Source: Paracoccus alkanivorans
GTDB lineage: Bacteria > Pseudomonadota > Alphaproteobacteria > Rhodobacterales > Rhodobacteraceae
Assembly: GCF_003697785.1 (NCBI RefSeq)
Contig: NZ_QOKZ01000004.1
Span: forward strand, 310,001 to 374,000
Length of the DNA stretch: 64,000 bases
Direction: 5' to 3'
Each line of letters opens with the position of its first letter. Position 1 is the stretch's first letter. The notes under the pieces are model-generated. The model made no database searches, was not told where the DNA came from, and saw nothing but the letters and a program-made list of their open reading frames with translations. The translations under genes were made by a program, and so were the position numbers. Of the stretch, positions 49,040 to 56,576 are shown piece after piece.

Positions 49040-49801
49040 TCAAACCATCCTGAACCGCGTGCCCCAGGGATCGGTGATGATCTCTCCCGCCCGTGCAGGA
49101 TCATTCACCACCACTTCGGCCAGCCCGGTCATCCTAGGGTCACGCGGGCCCGCGCCCCGACTGTTCCAGACATTGCCCGCAAGATGATGATGATAGCCGT
49201 TCCAGCCATACCACACCCCACCCGGCCCTTCGAAAGTCCGGGTCATGCCCAGGGCTTCGCGAAAGAACTCATCGGCCGGAACCAGATCGCCCACCTGCAG
49301 ATGCACATGGCCGACACGGCTGCCCGAAGGCGCGCCACGCCACTCCCCTATGCCAGAGGCCGTCAGGCCGTTCAGGTCCAGCCGCATGGTGAACATCTCG
49401 ACCCGATCGCCCTCGCGTTTCCATTCGGATTCGGGCCGGTCCCAATATACCTCGATACCGTTGCCCTCCGGGTCATCCAGATAGATTGCCTCGCTGACGC
49501 CATGATCCGAAGCTCCGCTCAGCCGAAGCCCGACATGGACAGCATGGCGCAGCCACCGGCCCAGATCGGCACGTTCGGGCAGCAGGAAGGCTGTGTGAAA
49601 CAACCCAGCCTGCCCGGGATCGCGCGGCTTGGCATGCGGATCCTCGCGCAGTTCCAGCAGCACGTCCCCGCCCGCGCCCAAACGGCGGACGCCGCCTTCG
49701 CCGCCAAGCGGGGCAAGGCCGAGCATGGTCTCGTAAAAGGTCGCCATGCCGGACAGATCCCTCACCGTCAGGGCGACGTGATTTATGGATTTTCCGGTCA
49801 T
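49040..49801 (-). CDS. CatE-like VOC dioxygenase
   Basis: The 253-residue protein has two VOC modules: the first starts SINHVALTVRDLSGMATFYE and ends DPEGNGIEVYWDRP; the second starts VGHVHLQVGDLVPADEFF. Overall plan and length match CatE (YfiE) of Bacillus subtilis, a catechol-2,3-dioxygenase that protects against catechol and quinones. The start has GAGGGAT upstream. The DoxX gene lies 16 bases before it on the same strand, as catD precedes catE in Bacillus. Confidence 0.8.
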   Translation of the reverse strand: MTGKSINHVALTVRDLSGMATFYETMLGLAPLGGEGGVRRLGAGGDVLLELREDPHAKPRDPGQAGLFHTAFLLPERADLGRWLRHAVHVGLRLSGASDHGVSEAIYLDDPEGNGIEVYWDRPESEWKREGDRVEMFTMRLDLNGLTASGIGEWRGAPSGSRVGHVHLQVGDLVPADEFFREALGMTRTFEGPGGVWYGWNGYHHHLAGNVWNSRGAGPRDPRMTGLAEVVVNDPARAGEIITDPWGTRFRMV

Positions 49802-49817
49802 GATATCCCTCATCGCG

Positions 49818-50228
49818 TCAGTTGCGGCCAAGGGCGGCGGAACCGCCCCCGATCAGCGCCTGCACGATCAGCGCGATGGTCCAGAAGGCCGGATATTCCC
49901 ATCCGCCTCCCTCGTTGCTGAAAAAGAATCCGTTCGCGCCATGGCTGAAGATGATCGTGCCCAGCATCACCGGCACCAGCGCGAGTGCCGCCAGGCGAAC
50001 CTGCCAGCCGACGATCAGCGCGATACCACCGATCACCTCGGCCGCAATCACCAGATAGGCCAGCGCCCCCGGCAGGCCGATCGAGCCAAAGAACTGCGCC
50101 GTGCCAGCAGGGGTGAAGACAAAGATTTTCAGCCCGGCATGAGCCAGAAACAGCACCCCCAGGGTTACCCGCAGGATCAGCGCGGCCAATCCGGGCGCAT
50201 TCAGTTTTTCATTCAAAGCGGTCAGCAT
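49818..50228 (-). CDS. DoxX-family membrane protein (CatD/MhqP-like)
   Basis: The 136-residue protein has four membrane helices and the DoxX blocks LILRVTLGVLFLAHAGLKIF and AEVIGGIALIVGWQVRLAAL. In Bacillus, DoxX-type proteins CatD and MhqP are encoded with ring-cleaving dioxygenases and belong to quinone-response regulons. The gene pairs here with the CatE-like dioxygenase. Its biochemical activity is not well defined. Confidence 0.85.
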   Translation of the reverse strand: MLTALNEKLNAPGLAALILRVTLGVLFLAHAGLKIFVFTPAGTAQFFGSIGLPGALAYLVIAAEVIGGIALIVGWQVRLAALALVPVMLGTIIFSHGANGFFFSNEGGGWEYPAFWTIALIVQALIGGGSAALGRN

Positions 50229-50282
50229 GACTCGGCCCTTTCACAAAGCATTGCCTGTGTTCATGGGCGTAATATGCGCCTT

Positions 50283-50330
50283 TTCCAAATGGATGATAAT
50301 CAGTGAAAATGGAAGATAATTTATTCCAAA
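50283..50330. promoter_or_regulatory. Direct repeats upstream of doxX
   Basis: AAATGGATGATAA (50287-50299) and AAATGGAAGATAA (50307-50319) are direct repeats spaced exactly 20 bases apart. TTCCAAA occurs on both sides (50284 and 50325 regions). The stretch is AT-rich and lies about 60-100 bases before the doxX start. Two-turn spacing suggests a dimeric regulator, probably one of the LysR proteins. Confidence 0.5.
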
Positions 50331-50336
50331 CAGGAA

Positions 50337-51239
50337 TCAGTTACTCCAGTCATGATCGGGCCCCCAACGGTCGCGCAAGAATTCCAGCAGCACCCGCAGG
50401 CGCGAGGTCATATGCCGGCCCGAAGGCGTCATTGCGTAGACCCCGGATTCGCCGTCACGATATTTCGCCAATATCTCGACCAATCGCCCGGCGCGGATCG
50501 CCGGGGCCGAGATGAAATCCGGCACGCGGGTGATGCCCAGTCCGGCCTCGGCGGCTATGACGCAGGCTTCCGCATTGCCGAAGCGCAGGCGGCCGGGTAG
50601 ATCCAGCAAAACCGGCTCGCCCCTGTCGCGAAAGTTCCACGCATCGGGACGGGCAAAGTTCAGGTCGGTCACGATATCATGGCCAGCAAGGTCGGCGGGT
50701 CGGCGCGGCACGTCCCGCGCCTTGAGATAGCCGAGCGCGGCGACGACCTGGATGCGCATGACCCCCAGCTTGCGGGCCTTGAGCGTGGAATCGGCAGGCT
50801 GGCCGATCCGGATCGCTGCATCAAAGCCATGTTCTGCCAACCCCATGTAACTGTCGGTGAAATGCACCTCCAACCCGATGCCCGGATGCTGCCGGGCGAA
50901 ATCGGCCAGTGCGGGCATCAGTTGAACGGTGCCAAAGGTCAACGGTGCGGTCAGCCGAACTTGCCCCCGCGGGTTTTGCCCCGCATCGCGCAGGCTGTCA
51001 TCCAGATCGTCGAGCTGCTCGATGATAGCACTGATGCGGGTGTAATAGGCCTCGCCCTCGGCGGTGGGAGAGATGGCGCGGGTGGTGCGGTTCAGTAGCC
51101 GCACTCCCAGATGCGCCTCCAGCCAAGAGACCAGCTTGGACGCCTGTCCCGGCGAGGTGCCCAGTTGCTTTGCCGCGGCCGAGAAGCCGCCGAGACGGAC
51201 GACCTGCGCGAACATGCGGTCGGCGGCGAGACGGTCCAT
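50337..51239 (-). CDS. LysR-family regulator within the quinone-type cluster
   Basis: The 300-residue protein has an N-terminal LysR helix-turn-helix (GGFSAAAKQLGTSPGQASKL) and the effector domain. Its ATG overlaps the stop of the FMN reductase gene (TAATG), so it is translated as part of that operon. It probably senses an electrophile and controls the cluster, including the downstream doxX-catE pair. No conserved cysteine pattern for redox sensing was recognised. Confidence 0.87.
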   Translation of the reverse strand: MDRLAADRMFAQVVRLGGFSAAAKQLGTSPGQASKLVSWLEAHLGVRLLNRTTRAISPTAEGEAYYTRISAIIEQLDDLDDSLRDAGQNPRGQVRLTAPLTFGTVQLMPALADFARQHPGIGLEVHFTDSYMGLAEHGFDAAIRIGQPADSTLKARKLGVMRIQVVAALGYLKARDVPRRPADLAGHDIVTDLNFARPDAWNFRDRGEPVLLDLPGRLRFGNAEACVIAAEAGLGITRVPDFISAPAIRAGRLVEILAKYRDGESGVYAMTPSGRHMTSRLRVLLEFLRDRWGPDHDWSN

Positions 51240-51778
51240 TACAGGCTGGCGGCGAAGCCGGCGACGAAATCGGCGAGCTTCTGGCGGGTCTTGTCGTCGG
51301 TCAGGTTGCCGTCCTGATCGAACAGCTCGCCCGCGCGCGAGACCAGCAGGCGCCCCTCGTGCCATTGCCGCGTGCCGAGTGTGCGCAGCACGGGCAGCCA
51401 GTGGCTTTGCGAATGAGCAGTGCCGAAATTGCCTGGCGATGCGCCGGTGACGGCGACCGGCTTGCCCCTGAAATTCTTGCCGCCATCGCCGCGCGACATC
51501 CAGTCGATGGCGTTCTTGAATACACCGGGAATGCCGTTGTTGTATTCGGGCGTGACCAGCAGCAGCCCGTCGGCCTCGGCCAGTTGCCGGTTCAGATCCA
51601 AAACCGGCTGCGGAATGCCCTGCGCGGCCTCTGCATCGCCATCGTAAAGGGGCACTTCGGCGATGGATCCGATGCGGATCTCGACGCCTTCGGGCGCGGC
51701 ATCTCGGGCGGCGCGAAGCAGGCCGGAATTGAACGAGGCGCGGCGCAGGCTGCCGCTGAGGCCAAGAATGACGGGCAT
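51239..51778 (-). CDS. NADPH-dependent FMN reductase (quinone/azo reductase type)
   Basis: The 179-residue flavodoxin-like enzyme starts with LGLSGSLRRASFNSGLLRAA and has the flavin loop TPEYNNGIPGVFKNAIDW. Relatives (ChrR, YieF, azoreductases) reduce quinones, azo dyes or chromate by two electrons. GGGAGGAAA precedes the ATG. It follows the ring-cleaving-dioxygenase-like gene by 50 bases and overlaps the LysR gene, which fits a role in quinone detoxification. Confidence 0.88.
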   Translation of the reverse strand: MPVILGLSGSLRRASFNSGLLRAARDAAPEGVEIRIGSIAEVPLYDGDAEAAQGIPQPVLDLNRQLAEADGLLLVTPEYNNGIPGVFKNAIDWMSRGDGGKNFRGKPVAVTGASPGNFGTAHSQSHWLPVLRTLGTRQWHEGRLLVSRAGELFDQDGNLTDDKTRQKLADFVAGFAASL

Positions 51779-51828
51779 GGTTTCCTCCCTGTGATGGCCG
51801 GGGGCGGGGCGCCCCCGGCGGGTTCGGC

Positions 51829-52770
51829 TCAGGCGAGGGGCTTCAGCCCCGCCTCGATCTGCGCGCGTTTCGGTTCGAGGAAGGGCGGCAGTGACAGCCC
51901 TTCTCCCATGGTTTCGCGCGGCTCGTCCACGTCGAATCCGGGCTCGTCCGTGGCGATCTCGAACAGATTGCCGCCCGGTTCGCGGAAGTAAAGCGAGCGG
52001 AAGTAATAACGCTCGACCTCGCCCGAATTCGGAACGCGGAAACCCGAGACGCGGCTGGTCCATTCCGTCAGCGCCTGCTTGTCGGGCACGCGGAAGGCGA
52101 CATGGTGAACCGCGCCCGCCCCCTGACGCGCGACGGGCAGGCCGGGCTGGACCGCGACATGCAGTTCAGCCGCCGCACCGCCCTCGCCCATCTCGAAGAC
52201 ATGCACCTGTCCCTCGCCATCGGGGCTGGGATAGTCGCGGCTCTTGCGCATGTTCATCACCTGCGTCAGCACCGCCTCGGTCGGGCCGAGATCGGGGACA
52301 GAGATGGTGATCGGGCCAAGGCCGCGGATCTGGTGTTCTGCCGGGACGGGGCTTTTCTCCCATACCACGGAATTGCCCTCGGGCGCGGCGACGAGGCGCA
52401 GGCGCTGGCCCTCGGGATCCTCGACATCGAGGCTGGAGCGGCCGTCCAGCACCGTGATCTGCCCCACATCGACACCCCGGTCGCGCAAGCGTCCGGCCCA
52501 GTAGTCGAGGCTGGCCTCGGCCACGCGCAACCCGGTGCGGCTGATCGAATGCGTGCCCCGGCGCTCGCGGGCCACCGGCCAGTCGAAGAAGGTGATATCG
52601 GTGCCCGGGCTGCCCGCGCCATCGGCGAAGAACAGGTGATAGGCGGATGTATCGTCCTGGTTGACGGTCTTTTTCACCCGCCGCAGGCCGAGCGTATCGG
52701 TATAGAAACGGTTGTTTTCCGGTGCATCGGCGGTGATCGCGGTCAGATGGTGGATTCCTGTCAGCTGCAT
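51829..52770 (-). CDS. MhqO-like VOC dioxygenase
   Basis: The 313-residue protein is a double VOC module: [20 protein letters not shown] with ligand His at the start, [10 protein letters not shown], then [16 protein letters not shown] and [16 protein letters not shown] with the second Glu. This matches MhqO (YdfO) of Bacillus, a hydroquinone-specific dioxygenase induced by 2-methylhydroquinone, and many proteins labelled ring-cleaving dioxygenase. It is first in the operon and is divergent from a LysR gene. Confidence 0.85.
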   Translation of the reverse strand: MQLTGIHHLTAITADAPENNRFYTDTLGLRRVKKTVNQDDTSAYHLFFADGAGSPGTDITFFDWPVARERRGTHSISRTGLRVAEASLDYWAGRLRDRGVDVGQITVLDGRSSLDVEDPEGQRLRLVAAPEGNSVVWEKSPVPAEHQIRGLGPITISVPDLGPTEAVLTQVMNMRKSRDYPSPDGEGQVHVFEMGEGGAAAELHVAVQPGLPVARQGAGAVHHVAFRVPDKQALTEWTSRVSGFRVPNSGEVERYYFRSLYFREPGGNLFEIATDEPGFDVDEPRETMGEGLSLPPFLEPKRAQIEAGLKPLA

Positions 52771-52791
52771 GATGCGGCTCCTTTCCCTTGT

Positions 52792-52868
52792 CCGAACGCA
52801 ATATGGCGCAGCGCCGCCGTTCGCGGCACCCGGCGCCTATGCAAAGCGGCGTTCGGATATTGCGAACG
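52792..52868. promoter_or_regulatory. LysR-type dyad between mhqO-like gene and its divergent LysR
   Basis: A perfect dyad CGTTCG-GATATTG-CGAACG (52850-52868) contains a T-N11-A core, the standard LysR box. A related half site, CCGAACGCAATAT (52792-52804), lies 58 bases away, near the mhqO-like start. The arrangement (dyad close to the regulator start, second site near the target) fits autoregulation plus activation. Confidence 0.6.
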
Positions 52869-52894
52869 GCGACAACTGGGCTATTGTCCTGATT

Positions 52895-53806
52895 ATGGGC
52901 TGGTCGATCAGTGATATCGAGACATTTCTGGCGGTTCTGGATGCGGGCAGCATCTCGGGCGCGGCGGCGCGTGCCGATCTGTCCAAATCCGTCGTCAGCA
53001 AGCGGATCAGCGATTTCGAGGCGTCCCTGGGCGTGCCCCTGTTCACGCGTCATGCCGGGCGGATCACACCGACCGACAGCGCCTTTGCGCTGGCCGAACG
53101 GTTGCGCCCCGCGCTGGCCGAGCTGATCGCCGCGACCGAGAGCGTCGCCGGGCCAGAGGTCGAACTGCGCGGGCGGCTGGCCATAGCCGCGCCGATGAGT
53201 TTCGGCATCCGCCACCTGGGGCCGGTGATCGCCGGTTTCGCACGCGCCCATCCGGGTCTGGAGATCGTGCTGGAATATGACGACCAGCTGACCGATCTGG
53301 GGCGCTCGGGTTTCGATGTCGGCCTGCGGATCGGACATCTGAAGGACAGCACATTGATGGCCCGCCGCCTCTGCGAAGACCCGCGCGCCCTGGTTGCCAG
53401 TCCCGATTACCTGGCGATGCACGGCCCGCTGAGCGATCCAGCAGACCTGCCCCGGCACGAGGTGATCGGCTATCTGAATGCGCGCCTTGGCGAAATATGG
53501 CCCTTTGGCCCCGGTATTCCCCTGCCGCGCTTGGGCCGGATCGCTGCGAATAACGGCGAGGCCATGCGGGATCTGGCCATTGGCGGGTTGGGGCTGGCGC
53601 TTTTGCCGCTGTTCATCGTGCATGACGCGCTGCGCGAAAGGCGGCTGATCCGGGTGCTGCCCGAATTGCCGCAAGAGCCGCTGCCGGTCAGCGTGGTCTG
53701 GCCGCCGGTCAAACCGATGCCCCGCAAGGTAAGGCTGTTCATCGATCATCTGGCCAATGCCTTTGCCGAATCTCCGCCATGGCAGGATGGGCTGGAGGCG
53801 GGCTAA
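52895..53806 (+). CDS. LysR-family regulator divergent from the mhqO-like operon
   Basis: The 303-residue protein has an N-terminal helix-turn-helix (AGSISGAAARADLSKSVVSK) and a LysR effector domain (GRLAIAAPMSFGIRHLGPVI). The start was set at MGWSISDIETF, which matches other members; an upstream in-frame ATG would add 61 unlikely residues. A dyad operator lies 27 bases upstream. It is the best candidate for direct control of the mhqO-like/FMN-reductase operon. Confidence 0.88.
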   Translation: MGWSISDIETFLAVLDAGSISGAAARADLSKSVVSKRISDFEASLGVPLFTRHAGRITPTDSAFALAERLRPALAELIAATESVAGPEVELRGRLAIAAPMSFGIRHLGPVIAGFARAHPGLEIVLEYDDQLTDLGRSGFDVGLRIGHLKDSTLMARRLCEDPRALVASPDYLAMHGPLSDPADLPRHEVIGYLNARLGEIWPFGPGIPLPRLGRIAANNGEAMRDLAIGGLGLALLPLFIVHDALRERRLIRVLPELPQEPLPVSVVWPPVKPMPRKVRLFIDHLANAFAESPPWQDGLEAG

Positions 53807-53928
53807 GCGGCATTTGCCGGTTTCGCGCCCCCTCCGAGCCGGACACGCCGCATAACGGTATATAAAATATCTTGTCTGCGACAATTCCGTAACAGACCGC
53901 CACAAATGCGAGTCTGCAAAAAGGTTGG

Positions 53929-53940
53929 TTAATTGGTTAA
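53929..53940. repeat. 12-base repeat TTAATTGGTTAA, copy 1
   Basis: The sequence TTAATTGGTTAA occurs here and again at 54431-54442, about 500 bases apart, on either side of the remnant gene. It contains TTAACCAA on the other strand, close to the TTAACCAT half site of CtrA, but the spacing does not match the full CtrA consensus. Confidence 0.5.
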
Positions 53941-54052
53941 TATTACTCAATGACCGCCGAGATGGCGACAAGCAAAAAAACCTATGGTGTACAAATTGAA
54001 TAGTATCGATAGCGCCAAGTCGCAACGGAATTCCAATGGCCGCGGCCGACGA

Positions 54053-54326
54053 TCATGGAACGCCTATGTCCTGCATGCGCCGCTTGAGCTTGAACAACGT
54101 GTTCTTGACGATGCGGGCCGGCAGATCGAAGCGGTGGCCTTCGCGGTCGCAGACCGTATCCCGGCAGGGCGGACAGGCGAGTTGATGGAACTTGCAGCCC
54201 GAATCCAGAACTTCTGTATACGGGCATGAACGAGAAAGGAGGATGAATCACGACCAGCAGGAGATAACCATAACAGAGCAGGCCAGCGATCAGAATACTT
54301 CCAATGCTCCCCCAAAGAACACGCAT
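54053..54326 (-). pseudogene. Probable frameshifted small membrane/Cys-rich gene, unrecognised
   Basis: On the minus strand an ATG at 54326 opens a frame encoding a hydrophobic helix (SIGSILIAGLLCYGYLLLVV). Near 54235 this frame turns into unlikely sequence, while the +1 frame, open from 54247 to a TGA at 54053-54055, encodes coding-like sequence with three spaced cysteines (SGCKFHQLACPPCRDTVC) and a basic end (NTLFKLKRRMQDIGVP). The second frame has no ATG of its own. The simplest reading is one gene of about 90 codons broken by a one-base shift. The family is not recognised. Confidence 0.35.
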
Positions 54327-54430
54327 GGTTCTGTCACGTATCGCTCATGAGGAATACGAGGCATCCTCTCTGGTTCGCTCATGGCCGATGCAACTAGGCC
54401 GGGACGGATGGGCAGACCGTTCCGGCTTGT

Positions 54431-54442
54431 TTAATTGGTTAA
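54431..54442. repeat. 12-base repeat TTAATTGGTTAA, copy 2
   Basis: Second copy of the 12-mer, 66 bases before the start of the HTH regulator gene. Its position would suit an operator for that gene. The flanking bases differ from copy 1, so it is not a longer duplication. Confidence 0.5.
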
Positions 54443-54507
54443 CACTAGCCGAGACACGGCAGATATGCCATGCTGGCGCGATAACCAGTCGTGCCAGCAG
54501 TGGTATA

Positions 54508-55323
54508 ATGTCTGTTCTTGAAGTATTTGGCCAGAACTTGCGGAATTTGACGGCCCTCCGGGGGTCTCAGACCTCGATCGCGCAGGATCTGGATATCAAT
54601 CGCATCCAGTTTCAGCGCTACCTGCGCTCGGAATCCTTCCCTAAGCCAAATGTCCTTCGGAAGATATGCGACTATTTCGGCGTGGACGCACGGATCCTGA
54701 CAGATCTTCTGACGCCCGCGCAGCTCGAACTGATCTCGGCAGGGCTCTATAAGACCGCGACGATGCCGCCGGAAATCGCCGCCATGCAGGAGGCGGTTGG
54801 TTTCTGCGCGCCGGATCAGGACTATTTTCACGGCAGCAACGAGTTTCCCGACGGAATTTACCAGATATGGCGTGGCGCGAATTCACGCCGCGACTGTGCG
54901 ACGCAATTGCTGATGCGCGTGCACACGCTTGCTGCGGCGCGGGTGGTGCGGGGTTATACCTCGCGCGATCTGAGCCCGCGCCATCTTCGCGGGTTCGGAC
55001 GGAAACGCGAGTTTCGCGGAATGGTGCTGCGGCAGCGCGAAGGCTATACGATACTGTTTTTCCATAGCGAACCGTCCCGGGCCATTTCACTGATGCACCT
55101 TCGCACCATCGAATTGGGGCTGATGTCTGCTGCGACAGGCATTTCGGTACTGGCCCGCAGCGAACAGGAATTCGGAAACCGGATCACCCGCTGCCTCGTC
55201 ATGAAGGTGGAGGGCGGTCTGCCGGGCATGCTGGAAGCGGCGCGCATGCCCGCTTTCCTGCCCTGGGACGAAGTGCCCAAGCAAATCTACCCTTTCATTC
55301 GCCCCCAGAAGGAATGTTTCTGA
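54508..55323 (+). CDS. HTH (XRE-like) regulator with unassigned C-terminal domain
   Basis: The 271-residue protein has an N-terminal lambda-repressor-like helix-turn-helix ([20 protein letters not shown] and [16 protein letters not shown]). The remaining 190 residues match no domain I recognise; they contain an Arg-rich middle ([20 protein letters not shown]). The start [10 protein letters not shown] was chosen because the HTH follows directly; an upstream ATG would add 68 improbable residues. It is convergent with lipB. The target and ligand are unknown. Confidence 0.7.
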   Translation: MSVLEVFGQNLRNLTALRGSQTSIAQDLDINRIQFQRYLRSESFPKPNVLRKICDYFGVDARILTDLLTPAQLELISAGLYKTATMPPEIAAMQEAVGFCAPDQDYFHGSNEFPDGIYQIWRGANSRRDCATQLLMRVHTLAAARVVRGYTSRDLSPRHLRGFGRKREFRGMVLRQREGYTILFFHSEPSRAISLMHLRTIELGLMSAATGISVLARSEQEFGNRITRCLVMKVEGGLPGMLEAARMPAFLPWDEVPKQIYPFIRPQKECF

Positions 55324-55975
55324 CCTCGTCCAGGCCGAAACGCGCGGGAAACGTGGCCTTCAGCGCGGAATCGAGATCCGTCATGGTCACCGGCAGGCCC
55401 AGGTCCACAAGGCTGGTGACACCGTGCCCGCTGATGCCGCAAGGGACGATGCCGTCGTAATGCGACAGGTCGGGTTCGAGATTGATCGAGATGCCGTGAA
55501 AGCTGATCCAGCGGCGCAGCTTGATTCCAATGGCGGCAATCTTGTCCTCTCGCGGAGTGCCATCGGGCAAGGGCGGTTTTTCGGGGCGCGGAACCCAGAC
55601 CCCGACACGCCCCTTCCTGATTTCACCAGTTACACCGAACTCGGCCAGCGCCGCGATCACCCATGCCTCCAGCCCGGCCACGAAGCGCCTGATATCACGG
55701 CCGCGGCGATTGAGATCCAGCATCACATAGACAACCCGCTGCCCCGGACCGTGATAGGTATATTGCCCGCCGCGCCCGGTCTCGAACACCGGAAAGCGGG
55801 CCTGCAGCAGATCGGCAGCCCTGGCACTGGTTCCGGCGGTATAGAGAGGCGGGTGTTCGACCAGCCATATCGCTTCGTCCGCTGTTCCGGCATGGATCGC
55901 GGCGACTCGCGTCTCCATGAACTCCACGGCTTCTTCATAGCCGGTCAGGCCGCTGCTGATGATCCATTCCACCAT
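55295..55975 (-). CDS. lipB: Octanoyltransferase LipB
   Basis: LipB moves octanoate from acyl carrier protein to lipoyl domains, the first step of lipoate synthesis. The 226-residue protein has [21 protein letters not shown] (catalytic-region block; core [11 protein letters not shown]), the Lys in [16 protein letters not shown], and the acyl-thioester Cys in [14 protein letters not shown]. It overlaps the convergent HTH regulator gene by 29 bases at the 3' ends. Confidence 0.96.
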   Translation of the reverse strand: MVEWIISSGLTGYEEAVEFMETRVAAIHAGTADEAIWLVEHPPLYTAGTSARAADLLQARFPVFETGRGGQYTYHGPGQRVVYVMLDLNRRGRDIRRFVAGLEAWVIAALAEFGVTGEIRKGRVGVWVPRPEKPPLPDGTPREDKIAAIGIKLRRWISFHGISINLEPDLSHYDGIVPCGISGHGVTSLVDLGLPVTMTDLDSALKATFPARFGLDEVRNIPSGGE

Positions 55976-56135
55976 GTTGCGATCTGAACCGAAGCAGCGG
56001 CGACGTCAACCCGGCGCATGCATGGCAGCTCCGGTCGCGGGGCAAATCGCATCCACGCCACGAACGGCAGGTTATGCAAAAATCCCTCTTCCCATTTCCG
56101 GCGCTCTCGGCTATGACCCGCGGCACTGCCCGGAT

Positions 56136-56222
56136 GCGGTCGTGGCGGAATTGGTAGACGCGCAGCGTTGAGGTCGCTGTTCCCTAACCGGAGTGGAAGT
56201 TCGAGTCTTCTCGACCGCACCA
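56136..56222 (+). tRNA. tRNA-Leu (anticodon GAG)
   Basis: The 87-base sequence folds as a class II tRNA. The acceptor arms are GCGGTCG and CGACCGC, followed by A and an encoded CCA. The D-arm contains GGTAGAC, the anticodon loop is TTGAGGT within the stem CAGCG/CGCTG, giving anticodon GAG, and a long variable arm precedes the GTTCGAG T-loop. The long variable arm and anticodon identify leucine. Confidence 0.95.
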
Positions 56223-56519
56223 TTTTCCTGGAACGATTGCCGATTTGGGGGCGCCGGGGATTTCTTTGCCGCCCCGCAGCACAGCCATGCCGCCTTGATG
56301 GATCGAGCCGTTCCCGGCAATCGTGAAACCTGATCCCCTTGAGTCCGCCGCCATTCCCACCCGGTTGTGGGAGGTCATGAAAACAGGGATTGACTGCAAG
56401 GAATATTCAATTTTAGGTTGAGTTATGCGGCGGACGGAACCCGCTGTGATCTGGCTTGTTTACGTTGTCTGAAGCGCGGCCCGGCAAGGGCCGGGTCTGT
56501 GTTTATTCGAGGTGTTGCG
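56223..56519. other. Region between tRNA-Leu and the GT25 leader
   Basis: I see no supported gene in these roughly 300 bases. Weak open frames on the minus strand read through the tRNA and are not credible. Near the right end is a GC hairpin with T-rich tail (separate entry). Confidence 0.5.
56480..56504 (+). terminator. Hairpin with T-rich tail before the GT25 leader ORF
   Basis: CCCGGC (56480-56485) pairs with GCCGGG (56490-56495) over a four-base loop and is followed by TCTGTGTTT. It may end transcription from the tRNA side or act as an attenuator for the glycosyltransferase gene 70 bases on. Confidence 0.45.
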
Positions 56520-56576
56520 ATGGCTGATCACGAAATCGCATTGCAAAAGGCGGCCCCGGAGGCAGGCCGACAATGA
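56520..56576 (+). CDS. 18-codon leader ORF coupled to GT25 gene
   Basis: A short frame encodes MADHEIALQKAAPEAGRQ. A GAGGT lies seven bases before its ATG, a good ribosome site. Its TGA overlaps the ATG of the GT25 glycosyltransferase (ATGA), so translation is likely coupled. It may be a leader peptide, or the first part of a longer gene in relatives. No function is known. Confidence 0.45.
   Translation: MADHEIALQKAAPEAGRQ

Larger units (their letters stand above)
53807..54507. other. AT-richer stretch with remnant gene and repeated 12-mer
   Basis: This 701-base region has no intact gene that I can recognise. It is AT-rich around 53860-53960, holds a probable frameshifted small gene on the minus strand (see separate entry) and two copies of TTAATTGGTTAA. 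Promoters for the downstream HTH regulator must lie in its right part. Confidence 0.55.

Noticed and set aside
52166-54025. Minus-strand open frame crossing a LysR gene and the mhqO-like gene
   Set aside because: It spans two well-supported genes in wrong frames and reads through their shared promoter region.
56111-56399. Minus-strand open frames across tRNA-Leu and its 3' flank
   Set aside because: They read through a certain tRNA gene and have no start signal or family features.
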